From positions 170,077-207,448 of the forward strand of contig BFEA01000176.1 of the NCBI GenBank assembly GCA_003427395.1: 37,372 nt of DNA. The letters are read 5' to 3'. The translations under genes were made by a program, and so were the position numbers. The first letter of the stretch is position 1. Each line of letters opens with the position of its first letter. Under the pieces are notes generated by a model. The model did not search any database, was not told the origin of the DNA, and saw only the letters and a list, made by a program, of their open reading frames with translations. Source of the DNA: Chara braunii. Its lineage: Eukaryota; Streptophyta; Charophyceae; Charales; Characeae. Of the stretch, positions 10,044-19,476 are shown piece after piece.

Positions 10044-10898
10044 TACCTTTCTCTAAGTCAGTCGTTGCTTGAGCTCATCGCAAATTTTATAAGATGCTGT
10101 CAAAAATTCCATCAGCGTGACCAAGTCATGCTGACTCTCCAGGATGCGATCAACGATTTGTTCGATGTCAATCCCCTTCTCAATAAGAATCGTGTAAATA
10201 TTCTTCTTGCATCGAGACTCCTCCTCCTCGACTGCCTCCTTTCCTTTCTCAGTGTCACGTTCCGAAGCGCGCTGTTTTGTTTGTCGTTCATCCTCGGCAC
10301 GCAGTCTGTCATCTTCCTTGTCTGAATTGTTTTCCTTCTACCGATTCCCTCGACGTACCTTCTGCTGCCGTCTTCTTGCTCAAGGTCTTTCGAGTTCTAC
10401 GTACTTGTGGTAATGTAGTCAGAGCTGCTCGCTTAAGTACAGACCGAGAAATCATATTAGCAGTCATGGAACTATGACCGGATGAAGATTCAGGTGCAAT
10501 CAGAGAAGTATTATCAGGTCTATCCCATCCTCGAAATAGATATACATTAGGTAGACCCGGCCATTCCTCATCCACGTCGAAACACAGCTGGACGACCGTG
10601 TCTCGGCATCTCCTAATTTTCTCAGTTACCTTCTATACCCGCAGAACGAGCATTTCTCTTTGTTTCGTTAGTTCCCCCAGTTCCACCTTAGAATCATCAA
10701 TCCGTAAAGATTTAAATGCTTATTCCATTCGGAAGAAGCCTTCTTCTTCTACCGAGGTCATCCTGAAGGTGGCCGACAAATTCTTCCTCATTCGCCGAAA
10801 AAACTTTTTTCCTTATGCTTCCTTCGATGTCCGGATCGATAATATTTCCCTCAAAATCGAAGACTTCCTCACGAATGGTAGTATCTACAATTTTTTTT
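10044..10898 (-). pseudogene. Gag-protease linker region of the Ty3/gypsy element
   Basis: Lies between the decayed zinc knuckle and the protease. It is readable only in pieces, including an 88-codon frame at 10309-10575 that contains VYLFRGWDRPDNTSLIAPES and ends in a basic stretch (RTRKTLSKKTA, then an Arg-rich tail). Earlier pieces are acidic (for example FDFEGNIIDPDIEGS). No catalytic domain is seen. Charged spacers of this kind are usual between nucleocapsid and protease. Several stops and frame changes show it is dead. Confidence 0.6.
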
Positions 10899-11985
10899 GC
10901 CTCGACTTTGACGAGGATTTGACAAAATCACATAACGTTCCCCTTTTGGACGCAATACTTATATGTAAGATCCTTAGCCCAATTACCGCGTCCACCAAAA
11001 TTCCCTCGTCCGCTTCCCACAACCTCCCCAGCTTGTTGCTGACTTGGGCTATGTTTGGACTCCTTAGGCTATGGCTGAATGTTTCCGTCGTTCCTATCAT
11101 TCCCACTATCCTTTCCTTGTTTCTTTGAGGCCCTTTGTTCCCCTCAAATCTGATTCAAAACCTTTCTTTCGGCCTTCGTATATTTCTTAGAGGGTTCGTC
11201 TTCTTCGCTTTCGCTTTCACTGATGTTTGCAACTGCAACTTTTTCTTTTTTTCTTACCCCCCTTTGTTTTAACCATCATAACCTCCAACTTCGAACGCTC
11301 TGCGCGCATATCTTCCACCATTTCCTTCATATCCGACAAGGTCTTAAAACTTCACAATCCTTATCTTTTTCAAAATTCTCTTTTTCACGGTCTTCTTTTC
11401 GCTGTTTCAGCAGCCGATAAAGCATTTGATTGAAACTCCCTGCTAGGAGATTGGCTTTAATTTTTAGCCAATCACATCGCCCTTGCGTGTCTTTCATTAA
11501 TTCTCTCTGCACAACCTTCGAAAAGTTATCCAAAAATATAAGACACATTTGTCCTTATCAGACAAATCATGTATCAGCCGAGCAACTCGCTTAAATTCAG
11601 TGACAAATTGCTTAGCCGACCCAAACTTCCGCCGGTCGATTTTTCGAAGATCAACTAAATCCAACAACTAATCCCCCAGTTGATATTTATCCAACAATTT
11701 TTCCTTTAATTCAGCCCAATCTTTTGATTCACTTACCAGGGCCATCAACTCCACCTTATACTCTACCTTGCAGTATCGCTTTACTTTCTGCAACATTTCT
11801 GCATCAGTCTATTCTCGAGAACTTGCTAACTGCTCAAACTTCTCGGCCCAACCTGAGGCGTTGTTGCAATCAAACAAGGGCACTTCCACTTTTAGAAGCT
11901 GATTCTTTTGAGTGGATGATTCTTGAATCGCCTTGGCAACCTCTCTAATATGATTCCTCCTTTCATCGCCACTTCCGCCAGCCAT
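10899..11985 (-). pseudogene. gag: Ty3/gypsy gag, broken
   Basis: The Gag capsid and nucleocapsid protein packages element RNA in cytoplasmic particles. The chosen start is the ATG at 11985, about 185 bases after the primer site, encoding MAGGSGDERRNHIREVAK. Conserved-looking capsid words follow in order: VPLFDCNNASGWAEKFEQL, TDAEMLQKVKRYCK, ESKDWAELKEKLLDKYQLGD, RKFGSAKQFVTEFKRVARL and DNFSKVVQRELMK. Breaks are a TAG before TDAEM, where a Trp codon TGG is expected, a second TAG after YQLGD, and a frameshift near 11548. Near 10920-10965 a CCHC zinc knuckle survives only as YKYCVQKGNVM-stop-FC, with the first Cys and the His replaced. It cannot make a full-length protein. Confidence 0.85.
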
Positions 11986-12170
11986 CTTGAGTAGCACAAG
12001 AACAATAACATCTCATATTCAAATTTTTATGAACTATTCCTTGTTTTTCCATCCTTGTGAAGTTTTTAAGGTTTTTCATCTGAAAATAAAAAAACAAGCT
12101 TAGATTATAATTTCTTATTATTTTCTCACCCGAGTGTCGTTCCACCAGAGACAACGGTAATTTATCGTTA

Positions 12171-12188
12171 TCCCCGACAACGGCACCA
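12171..12188 (-). promoter_or_regulatory. Primer binding site resembling the tRNA-Asp 3' end
   Basis: On the minus strand this reads TGGTGCCGTTGTCGGGGA, two bases after the end of the upstream LTR (...CTCGACA). It is complementary to a tRNA 3' end and differs at two positions from the site used by plant elements primed by tRNA-Asp (TGGCGCCGTTGCCGGGGA, known from Athila-type elements). Both differences are transitions. Position and sequence fix the element's orientation and the LTR edge. Confidence 0.85.
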
Positions 12189-12190
12189 CC

Positions 12191-14222
12191 TGTCGAGCGC
12201 ATCGGCCCCCGTCTTTTCTCGCGAAGGAGGCGGGAACCCTCCCGATCATGTTACGCAGAAATTAAATAAAAAAACAAAATCAAGAGATAACTCGGGGAGA
12301 ACCCATAAAAATCCCGCGAGCCGCTGAGACAGTCGCGGTCGCGTCGTTCCGCCGCCGCTCTAGCTGATTGCGCCAGCGATACATCCTACGATACCCTACG
12401 ACAGAATAAATTCCCGCAAGGCATAACCTTTCTTCCCTAAGGGGTTGTCACCACCCTTAGGGGCGTACCTCGACCAAGCTTCTGACCCGCATGCGAAAGC
12501 TTTTACATGCAATCACAGAGGTGAGTCAGCCGAGGACGTTTGCTTGCTCGCTGTAGTATAGGCACATGCGATTAAAACGCTTGTTGAACCCGAACGCGGC
12601 TCGTCACTTAGGGCGCTGATCTCCTAAGGATAAACCGTACGTCGGTCGACTACGACGGTTTCAATTAAGCGTGAAACCACAACACATCCCTAGTCCCATA
12701 CCATACTCACATAAACATATATATATATATATATTGTCAAATAGAACTGCCCGGTAAACCGTAGGCAGAGAGGGATATATATGTACAACTTATCCAAACG
12801 AAATCACACATGCTTGAAGCAATATACATATACAAAGTCATCATTTCAATCAATTATCTCAGCAATCATAGCTGTGAAAACATAGCACAATGTTAAATAT
12901 AATTGGTTTGGTCTGATGAAAAGATCATGCCTCTGTTTTTTCCTCCTCATCGTTCATATAAAGTTATTTTATCGGAGAAAAAATTTTTCAATCCTTTAAT
13001 CCAAAACCCAAAGTAAGATTTTTCTGAATTCAAGGTTGAGGTTACCTTGTAAAATGCAACTTGAAAACTGTTCAGACTAGTTTTCTATACAGACTCCTGT
13101 TTAATGAAGAATACTTATTTACTTTTTCTTTCTTATCTATTTACCCCTTAATGCCAAGGCATTATAGTGAAATCATCGGGGTAGTCCGTATACTATCAAT
13201 CCGGTGGTCCTATATACATAAATTGTTTTTGTTTTGTGCTTTGAGATTACCTCGTCAGGTCATGAATCATATGACTTCATCAACGGGATTACTTTATGCG
13301 AGATGTTTTTTTGAATCCACGTAATATGTCCAGAAAGCGACGTCTAACCTAAGTAAATTTGTCGTTAACCACGCACTTGAGCTTCCAATAAATCCAATCG
13401 CGCAAGCTCGTCGTCGTCGAAGACCAGGGTCATTGCCCGCCAACCTTACATAACTCTAATGTTTCGAGTACCATAGAAGGAGATCATCTGCATTGCTACT
13501 CTCCGTACTATAACTCGATTAGGCCGGCTAAGTCCAAATAAATGTCGGGTCTCTATGTCCCGGATTCGAACGACACCGAAACGTCTGTCGAATGAGGTAA
13601 TCTTAATGCTCACAATGACTCGAAAGAGACATTGGAGGTTGCTCGCGCGGTGGAAATACAAAGTATATCAAAAAAATTCATCCGAAATTCGAGCCGCATT
13701 GAATCGAAAATCCGCGCGAGTACTAGGAAAAAATCCCTCGCTGTTTCGGAGCAATCCGATAAAGTTGATCCACGCAGTAGCAAAATCATCTCATGCCCCT
13801 AAAAGTTCCTCTGCTCCTCTGACAAGATCGTTCTCAGGTGTATCAAGAACCAGCAGATACCTCGGGATTGTCAAATCTCCTCAAGCTCTAGACATCTGCG
13901 CGTCAGAACAAAACCATATTAGTAATGAAATCGTTCCACGAGTTCATCCTCCTTGTCCTGCCATGCATACTCAGAGAATGATTCAACACGTAGAATAATG
14001 AACCTGTTCGCTCGCACCCGTCTCGTATGATATATACCAAAGAATGAACCTTGCCGTTCGTTCATCCAAAGTATGGAGCGAACGAACGTCAACCTTACCT
14101 CGAGAATCTCATCCATTGGTGTGTTAATCCCATACGGATGCATCACAACTAAGTTTATGCAGGCGAAATCACGTTCGGGCAGTGGTGGTGCGAACTCATA
14201 GTGAAGAATATCCAATCCAGCA
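12191..14222 (-). repeat. Upstream (5') LTR-like repeat of the Ty3/gypsy element
   Basis: This 2.0-kb block matches 6326-8164 along its whole length. In plus orientation it starts TGTCGAGCGCATCGG and lies two bases from the primer binding site, as a 5' LTR should on the minus strand. Relative to the other copy it carries about 65 extra bases near 12708-12775 in a TA run, and about 90 extra bases near 13924-14013. Its outer edge is uncertain. Homology stops at about 14222, but the partner copy looks truncated there, so the true LTR could continue into 14223-14440 or beyond. The 9-bp hairpin CCCTAAGGG/CCCTTAGGG (12435-12462) is conserved in both copies. Confidence 0.82.
12708..12775. mobile_element. 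Short TA-flanked insertion containing GTCAAATAGAACTGCCCGG
   Basis: The corresponding point of the other LTR copy (about 6838-6842) lacks this segment. It consists of a (TA)n run, then GTCAAATAGAACTGCCCGG at 12736 and about 20 further bases, and returns to ATATAT. The same 19-mer plus two more bases occurs at 19596, also after ATAT and before TATAT. A defined presence/absence difference and a second copy in the same sequence context suggest a very short mobile unit or captured filler with a TA preference. Its termini are not defined. Confidence 0.5.
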
Positions 14223-14431
14223 CTTGATTTGAAAACAAGTCTTTTAGGGGAATTTCGCGCGCTACCACCCCAGAATCGTGGAATTTCCTCCTAAGAGTAT
14301 AGTTCATACGGATTAAAGACAATCCGCCCTATTCTCTCTAATCTCTCTCCATTGCATTGTGGTGACTCGGCCCATTCCGCTGTTGCGTCACGATTGCGGA
14401 AGAGGTGGCAAACTGTCGTTCTTGCAACCAT
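13919..14431 (-). pseudogene. Unrecognised reading frame carried by the upstream LTR-like repeat
   Basis: From the ATG at 14431 the minus strand stays in one frame for 171 codons to a TAA at 13919, with a single internal TAG at 14293-14291 (codon 47). Identifiable words are VARTTVCHLFRNRDATAEWA, LERIGRIVFNPYELYS, then PPLPERDFACINLVVMHPYG, MDEILEVRLTFVRSILWMNE and RQGSFFGIYHTRR. The ATG is preceded at once by TTTTTTTTCAG, a textbook 3' splice site. The second half is also present in the other repeat copy (7884-8164), where the residues stay similar despite a one-base shift. I do not recognise the family. It could be a captured host exon, an accessory ORF of the element, or a chance frame. Codon-level conservation between copies favours a once-coding origin. 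Confidence 0.4.
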
Positions 14432-14439
14432 CTGAAAAA

Positions 14440-14823
14440 AAAGACGAAAGTGATTAAATTAAAATCTTCGCCACCGAGTATTACTCAGACATTCGTCTTC
14501 CCATCGGTTCGTGCTTCTTATGGCGCGACCATCCACGACAAGAGTGTACAACTACACTCTGCTTATACTAGTATGACATGAACTGGGCTGCTTATGGCAC
14601 CAATTCCCCATGCGTTAGTGACTCCTAATATAACCACTAATAGGGTATACTAGAGCAGTTCTCCCTTACGTGAAACGCCAAGAAATTCTAGAGGTCTTTC
14701 GTGAATATGCATCTGTCCCTCCCCTAGGAGGTGGTCTGGGATAACCCTCCTCACCCGAGAGAACCTTGGATCTCACAAGTCGGGCTGGCTCCACCACAAC
14801 AGCATTGTACCCCCCACAGAGCA
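14440..14823. other. Flank of the retroelement with short fold-backs, no gene seen
   Basis: Includes an 8-bp perfect hairpin AGAGTGTA (14541-14548) / TACACTCT (14553-14560) with a 4-base loop, and an 11-bp palindrome GAGTATTACTC near 14477. No convincing coding frame or LTR end was identified. Confidence 0.5.
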
Positions 14824-15400
14824 ATCCACTCCGAGTCGATAACAGGGCCGACCCTTAAAGCAACGAACCCCCGCCTCATATGCCTCGTAGGACAAGGAAA
14901 GGAATCTACCACGGTGACCCAACTACCTCTTGTCGCCTGACGTCATGGCAACTGAGACGAAGGAAGGAAAAACCATAGAAAATAAAATCATTCGAACAGG
15001 CATAGATAGAGGGGTCATTCAAAAAAGAACAGGTGACCTTGGAAAAAAGACTATGTTCATTCAAGTTTTTCTTTTCTTAGTGATCATTTTTTCTTTCTCC
15101 CCACAAAGTGATCCACTCCGAGTCGATAACAGAGCCGACCCCTAAAGCAACGTACCCACGCCTAAGATGTCTCCTAGGACAAGGAAAGGAATCTACCACC
15201 GTGAGCCAACGACCTCTTGTCGCCTGACATCATGGCAACTTAGACGAAGGGAGGAAAAATCACAGAAAAGAAAATCATTCGGACAGATGGGCATAGATAG
15301 AGGGGTCATTCGAGAAAGAACAGGTGACATTCAAAAAAAGTCTATGTCTATTCAGGTTTTTCTTTTCCTAGTGATCATTTTTTCTTTCGTCGTCTTCTTT
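14824..15400. repeat. Tandem duplication, period 287 bp
   Basis: ATCCACTCCGAGTCGATAAC starts at 14824 and 15111. The copies share GGACAAGGAAAGGAATCTAC, CCTCTTGTCGCCTGAC, CATAGATAGAGGGGTCATTC and CTAGTGATCATTTTTTCTTTC (TTAG in the first) in the same order. Parallel short plus-strand frames in the two copies differ by indels and have no recognisable domain. It is a two-copy duplication of non-coding or long-dead sequence. Confidence 0.9.
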
Positions 15401-15990
15401 CTTTCCCAGTTTGACATATGCATGCAAGTGTGATGATGCGAAAACAACCATTCATTTGCCGCGTCACAATCAAACTCACTCTCGTTTCAATTAATCACAC
15501 CTGCAATCAAATCAAACGACTAATCAAAAGAAAACAATGCAGACCCAGACTCATGTCAGACTTACATTCACACGCGCAGACACACATTTTGTCTATCCTT
15601 TCAGAGAACATTCAATGACCAAGGTGAAACAAAGTGTGGGATCACACGGGCGTGAAAGGATCCGAGTCAAAATGACTATTGAACTGACCTTGAGTGTAGT
15701 TGACCGGCACAGCCAAGAAAACCGTATAGATTCACGCCTCTAGATGAGAAGGTTGTCGCAACCAATTGTTAACAAGGTGATCTACACCATTCCTTTGTGA
15801 CGACCCCCTGCCGCAATACCCTCTCAACACACAATCACCTTCCAACCGTCTAGCAGTGTCTTTTCGTTACAGTCACTCGCCTCCAATGCCACAATGCTCA
15901 CGCCACTTCAAAATGCACCACTACTTCGGCGGAGCCTTCTTTGTGCCACTGCCCCTCCTCCACTCAGTGCAAAAATATTGTCATTACCGT
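15401..15990. other. Mixed-composition spacer, no gene recognised
   Basis: Between the 287-bp duplication and the minisatellite. Short plus-strand frames of up to about 68 codons are present, but none shows a known motif. No repeat copy was recognised here. Confidence 0.5.
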
Positions 15991-16356
15991 TGTGAAATCA
16001 GTGTTGTCACTACAAAAATCCAGCAGTGCTTTCGTACAACTACCGTTAAAACTAAGGTCGCTGCCACAAAAATCCAGCAGCGCTTTCCCACCACCACCAT
16101 TAAAGTGAGAGTCGTCGCCGAAAAATTCCAAGAACCCTTCCACACCTCCGCCGTTAAAATCATAGTCGCCTCCGAAAAAATCTGGCAGCGCTTCCGCATC
16201 ACCGTCGTTGACATCTGAGTCGTCGCCGAAAAATATTTCGCAGCATTTCCGCACCACCGCCGTTGAAATCAAAGTTGCCGCCGAAAAAAATATAACAGCG
16301 CTTCCGCACCACCGCTGTTAAAATTAAAGTCGTTCTCGAAAAAATCTGGCAGCCCT
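15991..16356. repeat. 54-bp minisatellite, about seven units
   Basis: Unit starts are about 15991, 16047, 16101, 16155, 16209, 16264 and 16319. Units two to four are exactly 54 bp, and the next two are 55 bp. Each unit has a GTCGCCGCCGAAAAA-like core, then CAGCGCTTCCGCACCACC and GCCGTT. Because 54 is 18 codons, early units read in frame on the plus strand as an 18-residue repeat (for example KVAATKIQQRFPTTT) within an open frame at 15856-16218, and on the minus strand as FNGGG and DFFGGDYD-type repeats at 15964-16272. The 1-bp unit extensions break both. I call it a minisatellite; a low-complexity protein exon is possible but unsupported. Confidence 0.85.
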
Positions 16357-16378
16357 TGGCAGAGGGAAGGGGAGCAAA

Positions 16379-16621
16379 GTGCTCTCTGCCTTGGCTATGG
16401 CTGCCCAACTCCTTTTCTCACGCTCCTCTGCAAATTTCAATCCTCCTCCCTCGTTGCCTCAAGCAGCTCCTCCAGCAGCCAGAAACACTCAAGTAATGTT
16501 CGTCACACACTGGCATCAAGAGTACTTTGTGTGGCAGCAGGGAACAGCTGCCTGTTATATAATGGTTGAGGAGGGGTGGACGAAACTCCAACCCTTAGGC
16601 CAAATTGCGGGCTCACAGTGA
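16379..16621 (+). CDS. 80-codon open frame, unrecognised
   Basis: Short plus-strand frame directly after the minisatellite, starting MLSALAMAAQLLFSR and then Pro/Ala-rich (PPPSLPQAAPPAARN). A hydrophobic start followed by a Pro-rich tract could mimic a signal or transit peptide, but there is no recognisable domain and no extension. Its end overlaps the palindrome at 16609-16625. A chance ORF is the more likely reading. Confidence 0.1.
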   Translation: MLSALAMAAQLLFSRSSANFNPPPSLPQAAPPAARNTQVMFVTHWHQEYFVWQQGTAACYIMVEEGWTKLQPLGQIAGSQ

Positions 16622-17409
16622 GCCCTTGATCTGGCCAAGATCCAGAACTGACTGTGGCCGCACCACAACCACAACCTTAGTGTAGGGCAGTTTCTTTAAC
16701 TGCCCCATTTTATATATTTTTTTCTTTTTCCCAGCTATCTCGGAATCTCACGAGATAACTGGACTCCTGCCATTTTCAAACCTATTTTTCTTTTATTTTT
16801 CTGATAAGAGGTTGGAGAGATACAACCCCTTTCAGTTTGATGTATCTAGACCTTTTTCCCAAGGCACATACATCGGGGAAAATATTGTACTTAGCCTTTT
16901 CCTTTTGTGGCCCCTCGATTTTCAGGCTCCCTTAAAAAACGGGAGCCTGACAGTTACCTCTAGCACCATGTGAGGACAAGTGTCGTCACGAGATTAAAGA
17001 AAAACAAACAAAAGAAAAAATACAATAAAACTAAATCTAACTACACTGCACCTGACCCTTACCTCAGCCAAGTGCATGTTGTTGCATGCAACAACCTCCT
17101 CCACCTTTTACTTTGCCCTCCCTTGAAAAGGGGAAGGCAGTTGTCAGGTTGGGAGGAGTAGGACCTCCTCTTCCCAACTTCCACGTTCTGACTCTCTCCC
17201 TTCAACCTTTCGTGTGCCTTTTGGGCCGCGGGATCTTAAGATCTCGCGGCTACAGTTTTCTGTTCAAAACGGAGTAGGAACCTTTGTGCTCCCACACAGT
17301 TTGAAAACATTGTATTATTGTCTGTTCTCACGAGGCAGTTGCCTCATTGTTTTTTTTTTTTTTTTTTTCAATTTCGTTTTTACGAATGTCGTTGGCACAA
17401 GCCAACGAC
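16609..17409. repeat. Dense run of short inverted repeats (hairpin array)
   Basis: At least ten fold-backs lie within 800 bases: 16609-16625 (GGGCTCAC, centre A); 16685-16705 (GGGCAGTT/AACTGCCC); 16731-16762 (12-base arms, one mismatch); 16801-16835; 16922-16950 (TCAGGCTCCC/GGGAGCCTGA, 10 bp perfect); 17078-17095 (GTTGTTGCATGCAACAAC, perfect palindrome); 17115-17138; 17148-17178 (15-base arms, two mismatches); 17225-17250 (13-base arms, one mismatch); 17332-17345; and 17388-17409 (GTCGTTGGC/GCCAACGAC, perfect). Stem sequences are unrelated to one another. Most arm mismatches are transitions, and several stems are followed by T-rich tracts. No gene is recognised here. Confidence 0.75.
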
Positions 17410-17663
17410 GACTATAGACTGCGGCAACCTAGCCGGCATTCCCCCCTATCCCACCGATTTACAAACCTAGGTTCGTTTAATTTATAGGAATCGAAAAGAA
17501 ACTGGGTTTGCATGTCATTCTTGCGCAGGGGCCATGCTCCAGCCGCGCGGCCGTTTCCGACCGTGACATTTGATGATCTCGCGACCGAGAATGACCGCGC
17601 TTCATGCTGGTGCAGTGGGCAGCTCCAAAAGAAGAGGAACTAGCCCAAACTGCTTTTCGCTGG

Positions 17664-17960
17664 ATCGATCCTAACATCTGTTGGGTGAAAGTCAACTGCG
17701 GTACCTACTGGGCTAGCTCCTATCACGAGAGCTAGTCTCGTCGCCCTTCTACTTAAAGAGTTACGGCCCAGCAGGTCGCCTGTTTTAGGCTATCAAGCAA
17801 CTCCTAAAAGGAGCTAGCCTAGGCATGTCATCGTCGAATTTGATCCAAGTGTCTGCTGGGTGAAAATTTGGCACAGTAACCTACTAGGCTTAGCTCCTTT
17901 TCACAAAAATTAAACCTCCTACCTTTCTATATGAAGGGTAGCAGTCCAGCGGGTTATCCA
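17664..17960. repeat. Degenerate tandem duplication, period 175 bp, with fold-back arms
   Basis: CTGTTGGGTGAAA at 17678 recurs as CTGCTGGGTGAAA at 17853. Matching words follow: ACCTACTGGGCTAGCTCC versus ACCTACTAGGCTTAGCTCC, and GCCCAGCAGGT versus TCCAGCGGGTT. In the first copy ACCTACTGGGC (17703-17713) can pair with GCCCAGCAGGT (17766-17776), with CTAGCTC/GAGCTAG nested inside. The linker carries TAGGCTA (17786-17792) / TAGCCTA (17815-17821), with CTCCT/AGGAG nested. Confidence 0.7.
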
Positions 17961-18288
17961 ACCTTGGCCATAGGCAGTCCTTGTCGGCCTCCCTTTTCAA
18001 AGCCAGTTGCGCCGCTGTCGGCACGACTCGCCTTTTTACGCTCCGGATAAGGCATTGCTTTTTCGCTCAGAGCAAACCTCGCAATTCAACACAAAGAAAA
18101 AATTCTACTTTCTCTGCGTTGTGGCCTTGTTCCAGGCGTGGCCGCCCTTTCGAACCTACTTAGGCCTTCAATCACGCAGCTTAACAGCTATGCGACCAAA
18201 TTTTTTATCAAGACCATATTTACTTTAGTGTATTCGTTGTCGTCTCTCTCTCTCCAGTCCTCGTTTTAATGTAAGGGTGTCCAGTTAC

Positions 18289-18330
18289 GCCGTCTACCCC
18301 TGCCATTACATCTGTCGGCAGATAGACGGC
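18289..18330. repeat. Nested inverted repeat GCCGTCTA / TAGACGGC
   Basis: Outer arms GCCGTCTA (18289-18296) and TAGACGGC (18323-18330) are perfect. Inside them CTGCC (18300-18304) pairs with GGCAG (18317-18321). The full structure would be a 42-base two-tier hairpin. Confidence 0.75.
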
Positions 18331-19476
18331 TGCATAAAATTTTAGATTTCATTCAAATCGCGGATGAGTCGAAATATTCCGGCAGTATTTGTATTTCATC
18401 AGACCGAACCTTTCAAAACTTTCATCATAATTCAAACATCATCCGACATTGAAAATACAGGGCAGGTACCCTTGTCAGGGTTTTTGTCCCGGCAACAGCC
18501 CCAACAACAAATAATATCATGTACAACACAACTATAACAATAGATGATAGTTGTCATACATTGGTATGCTAAGGTTCCTGAGCATGCCACTGGGCTAAAA
18601 TCTTTGCTAACGGAACGTATTAGACACTACATGTGATATCTAAGCCTTTTGAGTTACATATCTTCATTCCTGCATTGGGAAGCCAATGATAAGGCTCCAC
18701 CAGCGAAACTGGATGAAAGAAGGCCTATGCTCATCACTCAAAATACTTCTACGATAAAGCTCATCAATTATAATTTGTTGCCTGCATACGCTTTCTGGTC
18801 AGGTCACCCCTGCTAATGTGACAAAAAGTTTCTACTCCTCGGGCGCAAACCTTAGAGGTAGGACTGTAGGGCATAGGGGTGGTTTAGGGAAAAATGACAA
18901 GCGAGTAAGGTTATGAAGGAGTTCATAAAAGGTAGGACAAAAAAAAAAACATAAAAAATGATTCACTACGTATAAAGGCATGATTGCAACTATCATAGGA
19001 AGCGCACCCTTGTAGTCAACACAATCCCAATTCTCCCCACCCACACTACACTTTATAGCCCCGTACCCACCTTAGAAATTTAGCCATTAAGTTCGCATGT
19101 CTCGCTTTCCTGCATCAATAGTTACGTCAACTTATATGAATCCAAAAATATTATATAATTTCTTGTTGACTACATTTAAACGACCATTCTACCCGACACC
19201 AAAAAAGTGGCATTCCATTCAGTTCGGAACGGGTCTTTAAGGGGTTGCCGTTTAGGAGGCGCAAGCGAGTCTATCCCCGCAATGTTCATATGCCAACTTC
19301 GACGATTTTTTGCCCTAAAAACAATCAGGACAAAAATCTAAAAATTTGATATGCTCTGGATTAGATCGTGGGATATTTTCAAAAAAAATAACAGGAAAAA
19401 AAAAAAAAAATTCAAACATGAAATAAATACCACATAAATTCATCACTATTTTCGTTTTTGTCATTCCAACGTGTGG
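18331..19476. other. AT-rich intergenic stretch, no gene seen
   Basis: No recognisable coding frame. A TGGTTTAG variant lies at 18880-18887. A tRNA-like string near 18487-18503 was considered as a primer binding site and not accepted. Confidence 0.5.

Larger units (their letters stand above)
6326..14222 (-). mobile_element. Degenerate Ty3/gypsy LTR retrotransposon
   Basis: Reading on the minus strand, the order is a long repeat (about 14222-12191), a primer binding site (12188-12171), gag, a linker, an aspartic protease and a reverse transcriptase, then a second copy of the long repeat (8164-6326). Order, primer site and conserved motifs identify a Metaviridae-type element. Every coding part has stops or frameshifts, and RNase H and integrase are absent because the reverse transcriptase runs straight into the downstream repeat at about 8164. 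The two end repeats differ at many sites and by two sizeable indels, so the insertion is old. The upstream end may extend past 14222. It could not move by itself. Confidence 0.88.

Noticed and set aside
14221-14227. Target-site duplication for the retroelement
   Set aside because: CTTGA beyond 14222 does not match ACCCC at 6321-6325, and the true upstream LTR edge is not established.
14824-15400. LTR pair of a second retroelement
   Set aside because: The two 287-bp copies are directly adjacent with no internal region, so this is a simple tandem duplication.
15856-16218. IQ (calmodulin-binding) motifs in the KIQQRF repeats
   Set aside because: The repeats have the Ile-Gln pair but not the Arg-Gly and second Arg of the IQ consensus, and frame breaks show a minisatellite origin.
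18487-18503. A tRNA-3'-end-like string TCCCGGCAACAGCCCCA as a second primer binding site
   Set aside because: It resembles a tRNA-Asp end, but no LTR begins after it, no repeat partner exists in the window and no gag follows on either strand.
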